The position numbers and the translations under genes were made by a program. From IMG/VR virus record IMGVR_UViG_3300046167_000634, positions 1 to 63,624 of that record: a stretch of DNA of 63,624 bases; one strand, 5' to 3'. Origin of the DNA: a virus. A model generated the notes under the pieces. That model was not told the origin of the DNA. It searched no databases and was given only the letters and a program-made list of their open reading frames with translations. This document shows, piece by piece, positions 21,505 through 32,067 of this stretch (positions within the stretch are counted from its first letter, which is position 1; each line of letters starts with the position of its first letter).

Positions 21505-24500
21505 ATGTTTGAAATTTATACAGTTAACGGTGAAAAATATAAAGTATCACCTGATAGGAAAAAGGATTTTTTAGCTAAATTTCCAAACGCTCAATTATTT
21601 GAAGAGCCGGGAAAGACACCACCCACGACACCGGATGCGGTTGTGGAGGAAACTGCAGCATCCAATCAACCGAGTATGGAATTAGATTCGGTAGATACTT
21701 CATTGGAATTACAAGAGCCAATTAGCATTAGAAAAAAACAAAGATTACAAGAGCTTGAAAAAATTTCTTTAAATTCTATTAATCAAGGAACAACTAGTTC
21801 TTTGGGTGATATTAAAAAAAATGAACAAAGAAAAGGTTTTTTAGGCTCGTTGGTGTTATCATTATCTAAAATTCCAGCTAATTTGCAAAAGCAAGAAATA
21901 GGCATTAGAGATTTTATTCTTCTTAATTTAGATAAATTAGTTAATCCCGGTGATTCTAGAGAAGAAAGAATTAAAAGATTAAATGAATACTGGAATAATG
22001 ATGATGATCCTATGATAGGATTTCCTGGGCTTGGAATTATTCAATCAGCAGATACTAAAGAAGAGGCTGTTGAGGTAATTAAAGAAATACGAAATAAACA
22101 GCGCAAAACAGAAACAGAAAGTCTTTCTAAAGCGTTTAAAGAAGGTGACTATACTGATTCAGCATTTCTTGCGGCTGATGGATTAATACAAGCGCTGCCC
22201 TCTATAGCATTTAGCATGTATGGAGCCGGCGGTTTTGCGGTACACGGCGCTTTAATCGCTGGTGAAAAATGGGGGGATGAAATATTAGAAAATCCAGAAT
22301 CTACTGAATTAGCTATTGCTGGTAACGCTATAGCCACAGGAGCATTACAAGCGGCAAGTGATTGGGCCTTCAGGGGCTTATTAAAAAATGCGGGAGTAGT
22401 CGCTAAAGAAACTTCTGCAAAAGCAGCTAAAGAATATTTAAAAAATGGTTTTTTACAAACTGCTAAAAAATTTGCTGTTATACCAGGGGAGGGAGCAACA
22501 GAAGTTGTTCAAAATATAGCTAATAAATATTTAGATTTATACACATTAGGCAAAGAATTTAAATTTTCAAATATAAAAAATGAATTAATTGACGAATTTG
22601 TTATAGGAACTTTAATGAGCGGGGGAGTTACATTAGCTTCTTATGCTTCGGGAGCTTCAGATGCTCAAAAAGCTTATGCTGAAGGTGTACTAATGCCAGA
22701 AGATCAAAAAGCTAAATTAAATTTTTATGTTGATAAATATAATGAATTAGGCACGCAATATTCTAATGAATCAAATGATTTATCCAGAAAACAGATAGGA
22801 TTAGAATTAAAAAACGTAGAAAGTAATATTTCTTCTTTGCGTAGAAAATATAGAACAGCATTATATTCTATGAATTCGGAGCAATTAAATGAATATGCTA
22901 AAAATAAAGATAAAATATTAAAAATAAAAGAAAATATAGATTTGTCCTCTACGCCTGAAGGGCGAAATATTTTATTTAAAGAAATTGATATTTTAAATCA
23001 AAATAATAATGAAATTATTCAAGAGGCTGTAAAAATAAAATATAATGAAACTACAGCTAAAGCAGAAAAAGAAGCAGAAAAATTAGGTGTAAAGTTTACT
23101 AAATTTGAAAAAGCAATTGAATATCAAAATTATTTAGAGAGTTTAGGTGGCAATGAATTGTATAGCTCTAATGAAGGTGTTATTGTACAAAAAGATGGCA
23201 AGCAAGAAATAATTATAAATGAAGAAGCTGCTCAAGATAATACAGCGGTTAATGTAGCAGCGCACGAACTTTTGCATGCTGTTTTATACCGCACTTTAAA
23301 AGGAAAAGACGCAACTTCTGTAAAACTTGGAGATGCTTTAATAAATCAAATAAGTAAAATTAATATTAACAAAGTAAAAGATTCTGATTTAGCAAATAGA
23401 CTTAGAAATTATTTGCTAGAGCCGGAAGCAATTCAAGGGGAAGAAGCTTTAACTTTATTTTCTGATGCGCTTGCTACCGGGGATATACAATTTAATAATA
23501 ATATATTTAACTCAATAGGAGACGGCTTTAGAAGAATACTACAAAATAAAGGTTTTAAATCTATAAAATTTGACACCGGAAGAGATGTGTATAATTTTAT
23601 AAAAGATTATAATAAAAATGTTGAAAAAAATAATCTGGGAAAAGCTATTGAAAAAGTAGCTAAAGAAGGCGCTCGTGGTAAATTAGTTTCTGATACCGAA
23701 GCTACTGCCGGTATTGAATCTATATTAAAAGAATCTCGCTCGCAAGAAGCGTCAGATCGTGTGCAAAAAATATACGATGCCCAAGGCATAACCGGAGCGT
23801 TTGAAATAATTGAAGAATTTAAACCTATTACATTAAAAATAACGCGCAAAAGACGTGAGGCCCCAAACTATGATGAAGAACTTTTATCTTCTGAAATAGA
23901 AATTGGTAAAGGAGGATTGCTTGATTTAATAAAATCGTATAATCCTGAATCAGGGGTACCATTGGCGGCTTATATAAATAAAAATTTACCTTTAAGGGCC
24001 ATTGCAGCATCGAAAAGAATGTTAGGCGAACAATTTACAGAAGATGTAACTGAGCTCCGTGATGTTGCAATACAAGAAGAAATTAGTCGTAAAGAAGAAA
24101 TAGAAGAGCGAAAAATTGCTGAAGAAATAAAGTCTTTACGTAAACAAATAGGTTTATCAGAAGATCTTGTTGCTCGAACAAAAGACGCTGTAATAAAAAC
24201 CTTTGGCACAAAACTGCCATCTCCCGAGGATCCTAAATTTAAATTAGCATTACAAAATGCTTTCAGGGTAGAGCTTAAAAAACCTATAGCTAAGTTTGTG
24301 GGTAGACAAGCTGACTACGAAAACTTTCTTAGAAATAATTTTGAAGTAATATATGATAAATTAACTATTAATACTATTGCTAAAAGATTTAGAAATTTTG
24401 CAGAGCCAGTTATAGATAAAAGAACTGGTAAACAAGCACGAGAAAAGACTGATGAAGGCAATAAGATATTTAAAAAGAAAAAGCTAACTAAAGCTGAATT

Positions 24501-27500
24501 TATTGGGTATTTTTTAGGTAGCAATGTTGGTAGATCTACGCAGGGCACACGTAAAACAGCAATAGTGGAAGCTATAGCTGAAGAGATTGCTTTTGATGCT
24601 ACTATGGAAGTGTTACGTGACCCTATGGTTACAGAAAGATATTTACAAATATCTGAACTTATTGGCGATCCATTGCCAGAAAACTTTAAATCTTTAATTG
24701 CTAAACAAATTGATAGAGGCGAAGACTTTAAATTTTCAAAAAGTATATTAAATATATCTAAAAACGAATATGGATTAAATGAACAAGAATTATCAAAAAT
24801 ATTAAATAATACAAATTTAAAAAAGCTCGATGCCCAATATTCTTTAATAGCTGATAATATAATTTACGAAGCTAACCCAGTAGATATTAAATTTAGCCTT
24901 AGTACTAAAGCAGATTCTAAATGGGAGCAAAATCCCCTAAATCCATTAGCTGTTTATGATAAAAAATATGATTTTAAAGTAGGGGAAATTAATTACCAAA
25001 TTTCAATTATCACAGCTAAAGAAGCTGGCTATGATTACGAAATATTTGAAGGGAGCTACGGACTAGAAGATAATGCTATAATTAATGACCAAAAGTCAGT
25101 TGCATTAGCCTTTAGTACTGAATCTGGAAGAACAGGTATTACGGGAGATGGAGTTGAAAAGCGCACTAATGCGTTTAAGGTATTTGGTATTGTTGGAAAT
25201 AGTGTTATAGATTTAATTAAAAAAGATAATTTAAATTCTATTACATTTACCGCTAAAGAAGAAAGCAGACAGCGATTATATCAATCCCTATCAAATAAAT
25301 TTGCGGAAGAGCTTGGCTGGGAAATATATGATTTTGTTAACGACGATAGCGGGCTATCATTTTTAGTTTATGATCCAAAAATAACATCTGAAGAAAGCGT
25401 AGTTTTAAATACTCCATCTATAAAGTTTAGTAAATCTAAAGACTATCAGTTTACAGCAAAAGATGTATTGGCTAATGCGAAAGCATGGCGTAATTTTTCA
25501 AACAAACATTTTGAACAGTCAAAAATATACCAAGAAAAAATAGGTGATATTAGCAAAAAAGGGGGTGCCGTTAGACCCTCTAATATAATAAATAGAAATA
25601 TTATAAAAAATTTTGATAAGCTATCTAGTGAAGAAAAAAAGATTGTTGAGACTAAAATTGAAGAGCATCGGCAAAAAATTATTAATTATAAAACAAAAAA
25701 CAAAAAAAGCATCCGCCCAGAAAATATATATTATAAAAGCCCCGCTGTTGCATATGGTAAAAATTATGAGTCTATTAAAGAAAATATTAAAAATGGTAAA
25801 ATATTTGAATTAACCGAAGCTTATTCTAAAATTTATACCGATATGTGGGTTGCTTATTTTGAAATACTTAAAGAAAATCCAGATATGTATGATTTTCTTG
25901 AAATGTCTTTACAAACATCTAATAATGATGTAGCTCATTGGCAAAGACTAGGGGCTAGATTCACTGGTGTTGACCCGCAAGCACGGCAAGAAATACTTAA
26001 AAACAAAAAAGGCAAAACTATATATAGGTTTACAACTAAAACAGGTAAAAAAATCCCGGTTTTACGCACATATGAATTTGAGCATGCAGTACAAAACCAC
26101 CTGAACTGGTCTAAGAATTTAGAATTAGCAAAAAAACTTTCTAAAAAAGAAAACGGCAAAGAACTATATATTAAAGAAATTGAAAAAGCTAAAGAAAATT
26201 ATACTTTATTTGCTCTTTCTGTTTCTGACGCCAGAAAAGTTGATAAAGCGGGATATAGTCTAGAAATGCCTACAAATTGGAAAACATTTTTAGACAGATA
26301 TTTTAATCCTAAAGTTTCAAAAATAAACGGCGGAATTGATACAGAAAAAATATCTATAATAAAATATGAAAATAGCAAAGCAATTATTGATGATTCAACA
26401 GTAAAAAGTGTTTATAATATTAACAACGACGGGAGCCAGCTTAAATATTCTAAATCTGCTAGAGCAGCTGAATTTAATAAAATAATTGAAAGAGCTACTG
26501 GCTTTAAAACTAGAACTAAACTGGCAGAAGTTAAAGCAGATAAGCTTGCTAAAAATAAAGGCAAATTTAGATTTTTTATCCCGGCATCGGCTGATGATTT
26601 TGCTGGGCTACTTTATTATATAACAGGCAAAAGAAAGCAAGGTGATGCTGATATGCAATATTTTAAAGAAACATTTTTTGACCCATTTGCTAAAGGCATA
26701 GCTAAGTTTGATGAGTCAAAGCAAAGAGCGCTTGCTAATTTTAAAGAACTTAAAAAGTTAATAAGAAAAACACCAGCTAGATTATCTAAACAAAACGAAA
26801 CGGGCTTTACAAACGAAGAAGTTGCTCGTATATATATATGGGATAGTTTAGGGTATGATATTCCGGGTTTAACTAAAAAAGATATAAAGGAAGCTGTAAA
26901 GTTTGTTAAAAACAATAATGAGCTATTAGAATTTGCGCAAAATGTAAAAGGTATATCTGTGCTAGGATATCCGAAGCCAGATAATGGGTGGATAGCAGGT
27001 ACAATGACTACTGATTTACTTTCTTATGTTAATGAAACAGTCAGGGCTGATTTCCTTAAAGATTGGAAAACAAATGTAGACGCAACACTTAAAAAGCCTG
27101 ATGTATTAAATAAACTTAAAGCAACTTACGGAGAAAATTATACAGAAGCATTAGAAGACATTTTATTTCGCATGGAGACTGGTAGGCGCAGGCCAATGGG
27201 TAATAATAAGTTAACTAATCAAGTTATGAACTGGGTTAATGATTCCGTTGGTGCAATTATGTTTTTTAACACAAGATCAGCACTATTACAACAGCTTTCT
27301 TTTGTTAACTTTATTAACTTTAGTGATAACAATCCATTAAAAGCAGGAGCGACATTTACAAACCAAAAACAATTTTGGGCAGATTACGCTAATTTATTTA
27401 ATTCTGATTTTTTAAAACAAAGGCGTTCAGGGTTAAAAACAGATGTAAATGCAGATGAAATTGCAAAAGCGGCCGAGTCCGGTAAAAACCCAATTAGATC

Positions 27501-28491
27501 TGTTATAGCCTCTATACTTAAAAAAGGCTTTTTGCCAACCCAATTCGCAGATTCTCACGCAATAGCTTTAGGTGGCGCAAGTTTTTATAGGAACCGTATT
27601 AATAGGTATAAAAAGGAAGGTAAATTGCAACAAGAAGCAGAGCAGCAAGCGTTTTTAGATTTTCAAGAAATTGCAGAAGAAACGCAGCAATCTTCACGCC
27701 CTGACAGAATTTCTATGCAGCAAGCAAGTCCCCTAGGTCGTATTATATTAGCTTTTGCTAATACACCTATGCAATATGCTCGTTTAACTAAAAAAGCTGC
27801 TTTAGACTTAGCCAATGGACGTGGCGATTGGAAAACTAATTTAAGTAAGCTAATGTATTATAGTTTTATTCAAAACGTAATATTTACAGCATTGCAAGGA
27901 GCAATGTTTGCTATGATATTTGACGAAACAGATGATGAAGAAAAAGAAAAAGATAAATATTATAGAGCAGTCAATAATATATCCGATTCTTTACTTAGAG
28001 GTTTAGGATTTGGCGGTGCAGCAGTTGCAACAAGCAAAAATATGATTCTTGAAGCTATAAAACAATACAAAAGTAAACGACCAGATTATACAACTGTAGC
28101 ATTAAAATCTTTAAGCTTATCCCCGCCAATAGATTCAAAAATTAGAAAATTACAATCCGCTGGTAGAACTTTTACATATAGACAATCAAAAGAAAAAATA
28201 TTTACTGAAGGATTAAGTTTAGATAATCCAGCTTTTGAAGCAGTAGGTCAAATAATAGCGGCAACTACAAATTTACCAGCGGATAGAGTAATTAGGAAAA
28301 TGGATAACCTTTCTACGCCAATTAGGCAAGATGTTGAAACCTGGCAGGCTATATCGCTTGCGCTTGGCTATTCCAAATGGGATGTAGGTTTGATAGAAAC
28401 TAAAACTAAAAAACCTACTAAAAAGAAACAACTTTCTAAAAAACAAAAAGAAAAGAAAAGAAAAAAACAAACATTAAAAAGATTTGAGTGA
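21505..28491 (+). CDS. Giant internal virion protein with HExxH metalloprotease motif (2328 aa), cassette A
   Basis: Residues 1-35 carry VNGEKYKVSPDRKKDFLAKF, a tag shared with the giant protein at 58839. Residues ~225-300 are hydrophobic Gly/Ala-rich segments. AHELLHAVLYRTL (H587, E588, H591) fits a zinc metallopeptidase, with EEALTLFSDAL further on as possible third-ligand region. Residues ~1205-1290 resemble a domain common in giant phage proteins (KVFGIVGNSVIDLI, then FTAKEESRQRLY). Residues ~1688-1760 (FFIPASADDFAGLLYYITGK, DPFAKGIAKFD) and FANTPMQYARLTKKA near 2090 are widespread in marine phage giant proteins. A transmembrane-like stretch lies near 2115-2140 and the tail is Lys-rich. 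Probably packaged in the virion and ejected to help genome entry. Confidence 0.8.
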   Translation: MFEIYTVNGEKYKVSPDRKKDFLAKFPNAQLFEEPGKTPPTTPDAVVEETAASNQPSMELDSVDTSLELQEPISIRKKQRLQELEKISLNSINQGTTSSLGDIKKNEQRKGFLGSLVLSLSKIPANLQKQEIGIRDFILLNLDKLVNPGDSREERIKRLNEYWNNDDDPMIGFPGLGIIQSADTKEEAVEVIKEIRNKQRKTETESLSKAFKEGDYTDSAFLAADGLIQALPSIAFSMYGAGGFAVHGALIAGEKWGDEILENPESTELAIAGNAIATGALQAASDWAFRGLLKNAGVVAKETSAKAAKEYLKNGFLQTAKKFAVIPGEGATEVVQNIANKYLDLYTLGKEFKFSNIKNELIDEFVIGTLMSGGVTLASYASGASDAQKAYAEGVLMPEDQKAKLNFYVDKYNELGTQYSNESNDLSRKQIGLELKNVESNISSLRRKYRTALYSMNSEQLNEYAKNKDKILKIKENIDLSSTPEGRNILFKEIDILNQNNNEIIQEAVKIKYNETTAKAEKEAEKLGVKFTKFEKAIEYQNYLESLGGNELYSSNEGVIVQKDGKQEIIINEEAAQDNTAVNVAAHELLHAVLYRTLKGKDATSVKLGDALINQISKININKVKDSDLANRLRNYLLEPEAIQGEEALTLFSDALATGDIQFNNNIFNSIGDGFRRILQNKGFKSIKFDTGRDVYNFIKDYNKNVEKNNLGKAIEKVAKEGARGKLVSDTEATAGIESILKESRSQEASDRVQKIYDAQGITGAFEIIEEFKPITLKITRKRREAPNYDEELLSSEIEIGKGGLLDLIKSYNPESGVPLAAYINKNLPLRAIAASKRMLGEQFTEDVTELRDVAIQEEISRKEEIEERKIAEEIKSLRKQIGLSEDLVARTKDAVIKTFGTKLPSPEDPKFKLALQNAFRVELKKPIAKFVGRQADYENFLRNNFEVIYDKLTINTIAKRFRNFAEPVIDKRTGKQAREKTDEGNKIFKKKKLTKAEFIGYFLGSNVGRSTQGTRKTAIVEAIAEEIAFDATMEVLRDPMVTERYLQISELIGDPLPENFKSLIAKQIDRGEDFKFSKSILNISKNEYGLNEQELSKILNNTNLKKLDAQYSLIADNIIYEANPVDIKFSLSTKADSKWEQNPLNPLAVYDKKYDFKVGEINYQISIITAKEAGYDYEIFEGSYGLEDNAIINDQKSVALAFSTESGRTGITGDGVEKRTNAFKVFGIVGNSVIDLIKKDNLNSITFTAKEESRQRLYQSLSNKFAEELGWEIYDFVNDDSGLSFLVYDPKITSEESVVLNTPSIKFSKSKDYQFTAKDVLANAKAWRNFSNKHFEQSKIYQEKIGDISKKGGAVRPSNIINRNIIKNFDKLSSEEKKIVETKIEEHRQKIINYKTKNKKSIRPENIYYKSPAVAYGKNYESIKENIKNGKIFELTEAYSKIYTDMWVAYFEILKENPDMYDFLEMSLQTSNNDVAHWQRLGARFTGVDPQARQEILKNKKGKTIYRFTTKTGKKIPVLRTYEFEHAVQNHLNWSKNLELAKKLSKKENGKELYIKEIEKAKENYTLFALSVSDARKVDKAGYSLEMPTNWKTFLDRYFNPKVSKINGGIDTEKISIIKYENSKAIIDDSTVKSVYNINNDGSQLKYSKSARAAEFNKIIERATGFKTRTKLAEVKADKLAKNKGKFRFFIPASADDFAGLLYYITGKRKQGDADMQYFKETFFDPFAKGIAKFDESKQRALANFKELKKLIRKTPARLSKQNETGFTNEEVARIYIWDSLGYDIPGLTKKDIKEAVKFVKNNNELLEFAQNVKGISVLGYPKPDNGWIAGTMTTDLLSYVNETVRADFLKDWKTNVDATLKKPDVLNKLKATYGENYTEALEDILFRMETGRRRPMGNNKLTNQVMNWVNDSVGAIMFFNTRSALLQQLSFVNFINFSDNNPLKAGATFTNQKQFWADYANLFNSDFLKQRRSGLKTDVNADEIAKAAESGKNPIRSVIASILKKGFLPTQFADSHAIALGGASFYRNRINRYKKEGKLQQEAEQQAFLDFQEIAEETQQSSRPDRISMQQASPLGRIILAFANTPMQYARLTKKAALDLANGRGDWKTNLSKLMYYSFIQNVIFTALQGAMFAMIFDETDDEEKEKDKYYRAVNNISDSLLRGLGFGGAAVATSKNMILEAIKQYKSKRPDYTTVALKSLSLSPPIDSKIRKLQSAGRTFTYRQSKEKIFTEGLSLDNPAFEAVGQIIAATTNLPADRVIRKMDNLSTPIRQDVETWQAISLALGYSKWDVGLIETKTKKPTKKKQLSKKQKEKKRKKQTLKRFE

Positions 28492-28625
28492 TGGCAAAAG
28501 ACGCATGTTATAAAAAAGTAAAAGCACGTTACCGTGTATTTCCATCTGCTTATGCAAGTGGCGCAATAGCTAAATGCCGCAAGGTTGGAGCAAAAAACTG
28601 GGGAAATAAATCTAAAAAGAAATAA
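28491..28625 (+). CDS. Small basic phage protein (44 aa)
   Basis: ATG overlaps the stop of the giant gene by one base (TGATG) and gives MAKDACYKKVKARYRVFPSA, ending in a Lys-rich tail. The pattern KDACY.KVK.RY..FPSAYASGA.AKCRKVGA.NWGN is one I recall from many phages and giant viruses. Two Cys residues suggest possible metal binding. Translation is probably coupled to the giant protein. A DNA- or virion-associated role is speculative. Confidence 0.7.
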   Translation: MAKDACYKKVKARYRVFPSAYASGAIAKCRKVGAKNWGNKSKKK

Positions 28626-28644
28626 ACTACGTAATCACATAGTA

Positions 28645-28920
28645 ATGGCAGTACGCAAAACAAAAAAAGGCGCATCGCTTAAACGTTGGTTTAAAGAAGA
28701 ATGGATTGATGTAAAAACAGGTAAGCCTTGCGGAAGACGCAAAGGCGAAGGCAGAGGTACGCCGTATTGCCGACCTAAAAAACGTATATCATCTGCTACG
28801 CCAAAAACTGCAGGCGAAATGTCCTCTGCTGAAAAACGTAAAAAAATTGTTGAAAAGAAAAGACTTGGACAACCATCTGGAAAACCTCGTCGTGTTAAAC
28901 CTGTAAAAAGAAAAAAATAA
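28645..28920 (+). CDS. Small basic phage protein with conserved WFKEEW motif (91 aa)
   Basis: I start at the ATG at 28645 (MAVRKTKKGASLKRWFKEEW); an upstream in-frame ATG at 28585 would overlap the previous gene. Core motif LKRWFKEEWIDVKTGKPCG with two Cys residues and RPKKR is a small conserved domain seen in phages, similar in style to the DUF5872 family, which I recall only loosely. The strongly basic C-terminus suggests DNA or RNA binding. The stop shares a base with the next ATG. Confidence 0.65.
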   Translation: MAVRKTKKGASLKRWFKEEWIDVKTGKPCGRRKGEGRGTPYCRPKKRISSATPKTAGEMSSAEKRKKIVEKKRLGQPSGKPRRVKPVKRKK

Positions 28921-29204
28921 TGGCTCCAGAAATAAATGAAGGAACTAAAATTACGCTCGATTTAAAAACGATAGCATTGGTTATTAGCGGTGCTGTTGCA
29001 TTGGCAGCAATGTATTTTACGCTAAAAGCAGATATAGAAATAGCCAAAGAGCTTCCTGAGCCTACTATTAGCAGAACAGAATATGATTTAAAAGATCAGC
29101 TTATTCGTGAAACTATAATGAACACGCAATCTAAAGTAGAGGAAAATAGCGCAAAGCTTGATAAGATTGATGAAAAACTATATGAGATAATTGAAAACAA
29201 ATAA
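28920..29204 (+). CDS. Small membrane protein, holin candidate (94 aa)
   Basis: One transmembrane helix at residues ~15-37 (TIALVISGAVALAAMYFTLK), then a coiled-coil-rich, charged tail to the C-terminus. The start overlaps the previous stop by one base. It precedes the exported thioredoxin-like protein and the M15-type lysin, so a holin or other lysis-membrane role fits. Size and one helix plus charged tail match single-span holins; it could also be a spanin part. Confidence 0.5.
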   Translation: MAPEINEGTKITLDLKTIALVISGAVALAAMYFTLKADIEIAKELPEPTISRTEYDLKDQLIRETIMNTQSKVEENSAKLDKIDEKLYEIIENK

Positions 29205-29206
29205 AA

Positions 29207-29549
29207 ATGAAAACTTTAATCACTTCAATATTATTATTAATTTCTTTTTTATCTTATTGTCAAAACTATACTATTGTGCAAATAAACGCTTCTTGGAACA
29301 CACGCAATGATGTTAAACTACCTGATCGAAATAAATGGAAGTAAAGTTATTTATGGTATTTTAGAAGATCAGCCTGCGTCTATAAGAAAAAGCACTAAAG
29401 CTGTACCTATTATTGTAATATATAAAAACAATAAACCGCTTAGGCAATGGTCAGCTGATTTATCATTTAAATTAAATTTAACTAAAGACGAAATAGCAGA
29501 TGCGATTAGAAAAGATAAGCAAACATATAAGCGGGCGCGAAGCAACTGA
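29207..29549 (+). CDS. Exported thioredoxin-like protein (one frame break)
   Basis: The start at 29207 gives a signal peptide (MKTLITSILLLISFLSYCQN). A Gln after the likely cleavage site is common in Bacteroidota; a lipobox reading of SYC is also possible. Removing one A in the AAA near 29331 links the N-terminus to VIYGILEDQPASIRKSTKAV and PIIVIYKNNKPLRQW, which resembles a thioredoxin-like fold with the Pro before a beta strand. No CxxC is seen, so redox activity is doubtful. Lies between holin candidate and lysin. Confidence 0.5.
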
Positions 29550-29970
29550 ATCTTATACGGCTAAAAGAAAAGGTATAGAAAATATACCAAATGAATACCA
29601 ACTTACTAATATGGTAGGCGTCGCAGAAAATGTATTTGAACCATTACGCGATTGGGTTGGCGGGCCTATAAAAATTAATTCTTTTTTTAGAAGTGTAGAT
29701 CTTAATAAAGCAATAGGCGGAAGTTCTAAGTCGCAGCATTGCCAGGGTAGAGCAATTGATATTGATGACGTGTATGGCCATAAAACAAACGCTGAAATGT
29801 ATAACTACATTAAAAACAATTTAGATTTTGATCAGCTTATATGGGAATTTGGGAACAGACGATAATCCTGATTGGGCTGCATGTAAGCTACGTATCTGCT
29901 GATGAAAACCGGAGGCGATGTTTAAAAGCTGAAAAACAAAAAGGGACGAACAGTGTATAGCATAATATAA
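29500..29970 (+). CDS. Endolysin, M15-type peptidase (D-Ala-D-Ala carboxypeptidase family), three frame breaks
   Basis: The start MRLEKISKHISGREATES matches the N-terminus of M15A-type phage lysins. The catalytic pattern SFFRS, SSKSQHCQGRAIDIDD (H, D for zinc) and PDWLHVSYV (after repair) is the M15 signature. The frame stops at 29863-29865, but removing one G from each of three GGG runs near 29850, 29875 and 29931 restores NRRRCLKAEKQKGRTVYSII with a stop at 29968-29970. The enzyme would cleave peptide crosslinks of peptidoglycan at lysis. Overlaps the previous gene by 50 bases. Confidence 0.75.
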
Positions 29971-29974
29971 AAAG

Positions 29975-30008
29975 AAAGGGGACTCAATTACGAATCCCCT
30001 TTTTTATT
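29975..30008. terminator. Bidirectional terminator between convergent operons
   Basis: AAAGGGGA (29975-29982) pairs with TCCCCTTT (29995-30002) around a 12-base loop. An A-rich run lies on the left and a T-rich run on the right, so it can act on both strands. It lies between the lysin stop on + and the nrdA stop on -. Confidence 0.75.
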
Positions 30009-31775
30009 TACCCATCACAACTTAAACAATCTGGATCCATTGCTTTTGCTGCAATATCACCTCTGAGTACCGATTCGGTACGCATATAATATAAAGTCTT
30101 AACGCCTTTTTTCCACGCATCTAAATGCACTTGATTAATCCACTTAGGTGAAGCTTCAGAAGGAAACGCTAAGTTAAGTGATACAGCTTGATCAACATAT
30201 TGTTGTCTGATCCCAGCTTGATTAACCAGCTCTAATTGGTTTATTTCTTTAAAGGTTTTAAATACATCTTTGACTGTATCAAAGCCCGTTAAATCGAGCG
30301 ATTCTTGCTCTGAAATACGCGTAAGCTTTTTATTTACATATCCCCAATCATCTAGCTCAGGTATATCTTGTACACTGCCGCCATCGGCCATTATTTTATC
30401 CCACGTTTCATTAGTGTTAATACCTGCTTTACGAAGCACTTTAGTTAGCTCTTTGTTTTTCCTAATGAACGTACCCTTCGCACTTTGTTCAGTGAAAACA
30501 TTAGCGGCCCAAGGCTCAATACCAGGACTAACGTTACCGGCAAGCTTACTATTAGACACAGTAGGAGCAATAGCCCTAAGATGAGTGTTACGAAACCCAG
30601 TACCGCGGCACCACAAAGGTTCACCATAAACTTCAGCAAGAGCCCTAGATGCTCTTTCACTTTCAATTTTAATTTGCGAAAATATTCTTCGCGTTTCAAA
30701 CTGCGCTTGTAACCCCTCAAACGGGATTCCATTTTGCTGGAGGTATGTGTGCCATCCAAGTACGCCAAGGCCGATAGCTCTGCCTTTTTCTGCAGATCTG
30801 ACTGCATTTTCAAATCCTTTGAGTCCTTTTGCTTTTTGCAAATACTCTTCCAAGACGCCGTCAAGAAACCATATAGCGTCATATATAAGGTTTGTATTCT
30901 TCCACTCTTCATATTTAGTTAAATTTACTGATGATAAACAACAAACAAAGCTATGTGACTCATCTGTATGCAATGTAATTTCACTGCATATATTTGTCAT
31001 GTGTACCTTTAATGCGTTTTCTTTATATGCTTTTGGATTTGCTTTGTTAACATTTCCTTTAAACATGATATACGGCTCTCCAGTTGCTTTTCGTTTTCTA
31101 ATAAGTTTACTCCATCGAGTCCGCGCTTCCGAATCTCCTTGTTCAAGGCGTCGCATAAACTTATCACCAACAACTGCGCATTGATGAAGGTTGAGTGACT
31201 GTCTGTTAACGTCGCCTTTTGGTTCTCTAATTTCAAGCCACTCTTCAAAATCGTCGTGTTCAATATTGATATTGACTGATGCTGCGCCTCTGCGAACAGA
31301 GCCTTGATTAGTCGCGAGGATAGTTGAGTCGTAGATTTTGCAAAAGGGGACAACTCCGTCTGATGTTCCATTACCTGTAATTGTTGCTCCGGCAGGACGT
31401 ATCATATTTAATCCGATACCAACTCCCCCGCCGTGTTTAGCTAGTAACATCATTTCTAAATTTTTACCTCCTATGTCGGCTATGCTATCACCTACATCAA
31501 TGCCAAAGCAAGAAATAGGTAACCCAGCGATCAGTACCTGTGTTACTAAGTACAGGGCTAGCGAGGTTAAGCCAACCTTTCCAAATATAATCAAAAAACG
31601 TTTCACTCAGTTCCGGTTTGTACAATCGTCTTGCGACTGTTGTTGCGACTCTTTTGTATGCATCACGGGGTGACTCACCTTGCAGCAAATATCCCCCGGA
31701 TATAGTTTTCTTGTATACGTCGGTATCTCCCCAGATTGGGTAATCAATACCTTTTTTCCATTCATTATTCCACAT
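30008..31775 (-). CDS. nrdA: Ribonucleotide reductase class I large (alpha) subunit (one frame break)
   Basis: Reduces ribonucleotides to deoxyribonucleotides. Joining the N-terminal frame (31497-31775) to the main one needs removal of one base near 31530, restoring SPVLSNTGTDR-GLPISCFG. Motifs: NMIRPAG, NICSEI (catalytic Cys with Asn and Glu partners), CCLSSVNL, TLYYMR (two radical-transfer Tyr) and C-terminal CLSC. The protein (~588 residues) begins near the NTP-binding core and lacks the ~90-residue ATP-cone, so dATP feedback may be absent. Its start shares a base with the next upstream gene's stop. It pairs with nrdB at 32068. Confidence 0.9.
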
Positions 31776-32029
31776 TATTTAAAAAATAAAATTGTGTAGG
31801 CTATAGCTACATTTAAATTAACTAATACTAAGTTCCATTGCTTTGCTACAAATACTTGAGGAATTGATATTACTCCTGCAATAATATATGTAACTATACC
31901 TGTTCTATCAGGTAATATATGTGGGGATAACATCATAAATGCCGTCCCCATATATCCTAATCTATTCGCGAGTCTTTCAATAGGCTTTAGCCTACGTTGT
32001 ACTAAAAATTTTAATACTTTCTTATTCAT
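31775..32029 (-). CDS. Small membrane protein (84 aa)
   Basis: Two hydrophobic segments (residues ~27-50 and ~55-82, the latter IPQVFVAKQWNLVLVNLNVA) after a basic N-terminus. I recall similar short proteins in Bacteroidota phages; no function is known to me. It lies between nrdB and nrdA in the same direction with a one-base overlap to nrdA, so it is part of that operon. Confidence 0.6.
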   Translation of the reverse strand: MNKKVLKFLVQRRLKPIERLANRLGYMGTAFMMLSPHILPDRTGIVTYIIAGVISIPQVFVAKQWNLVLVNLNVAIAYTILFFK

Positions 32030-32067
32030 TGCTTAATTGTTCCCACATTTCGTATTCATCTAGCAGC

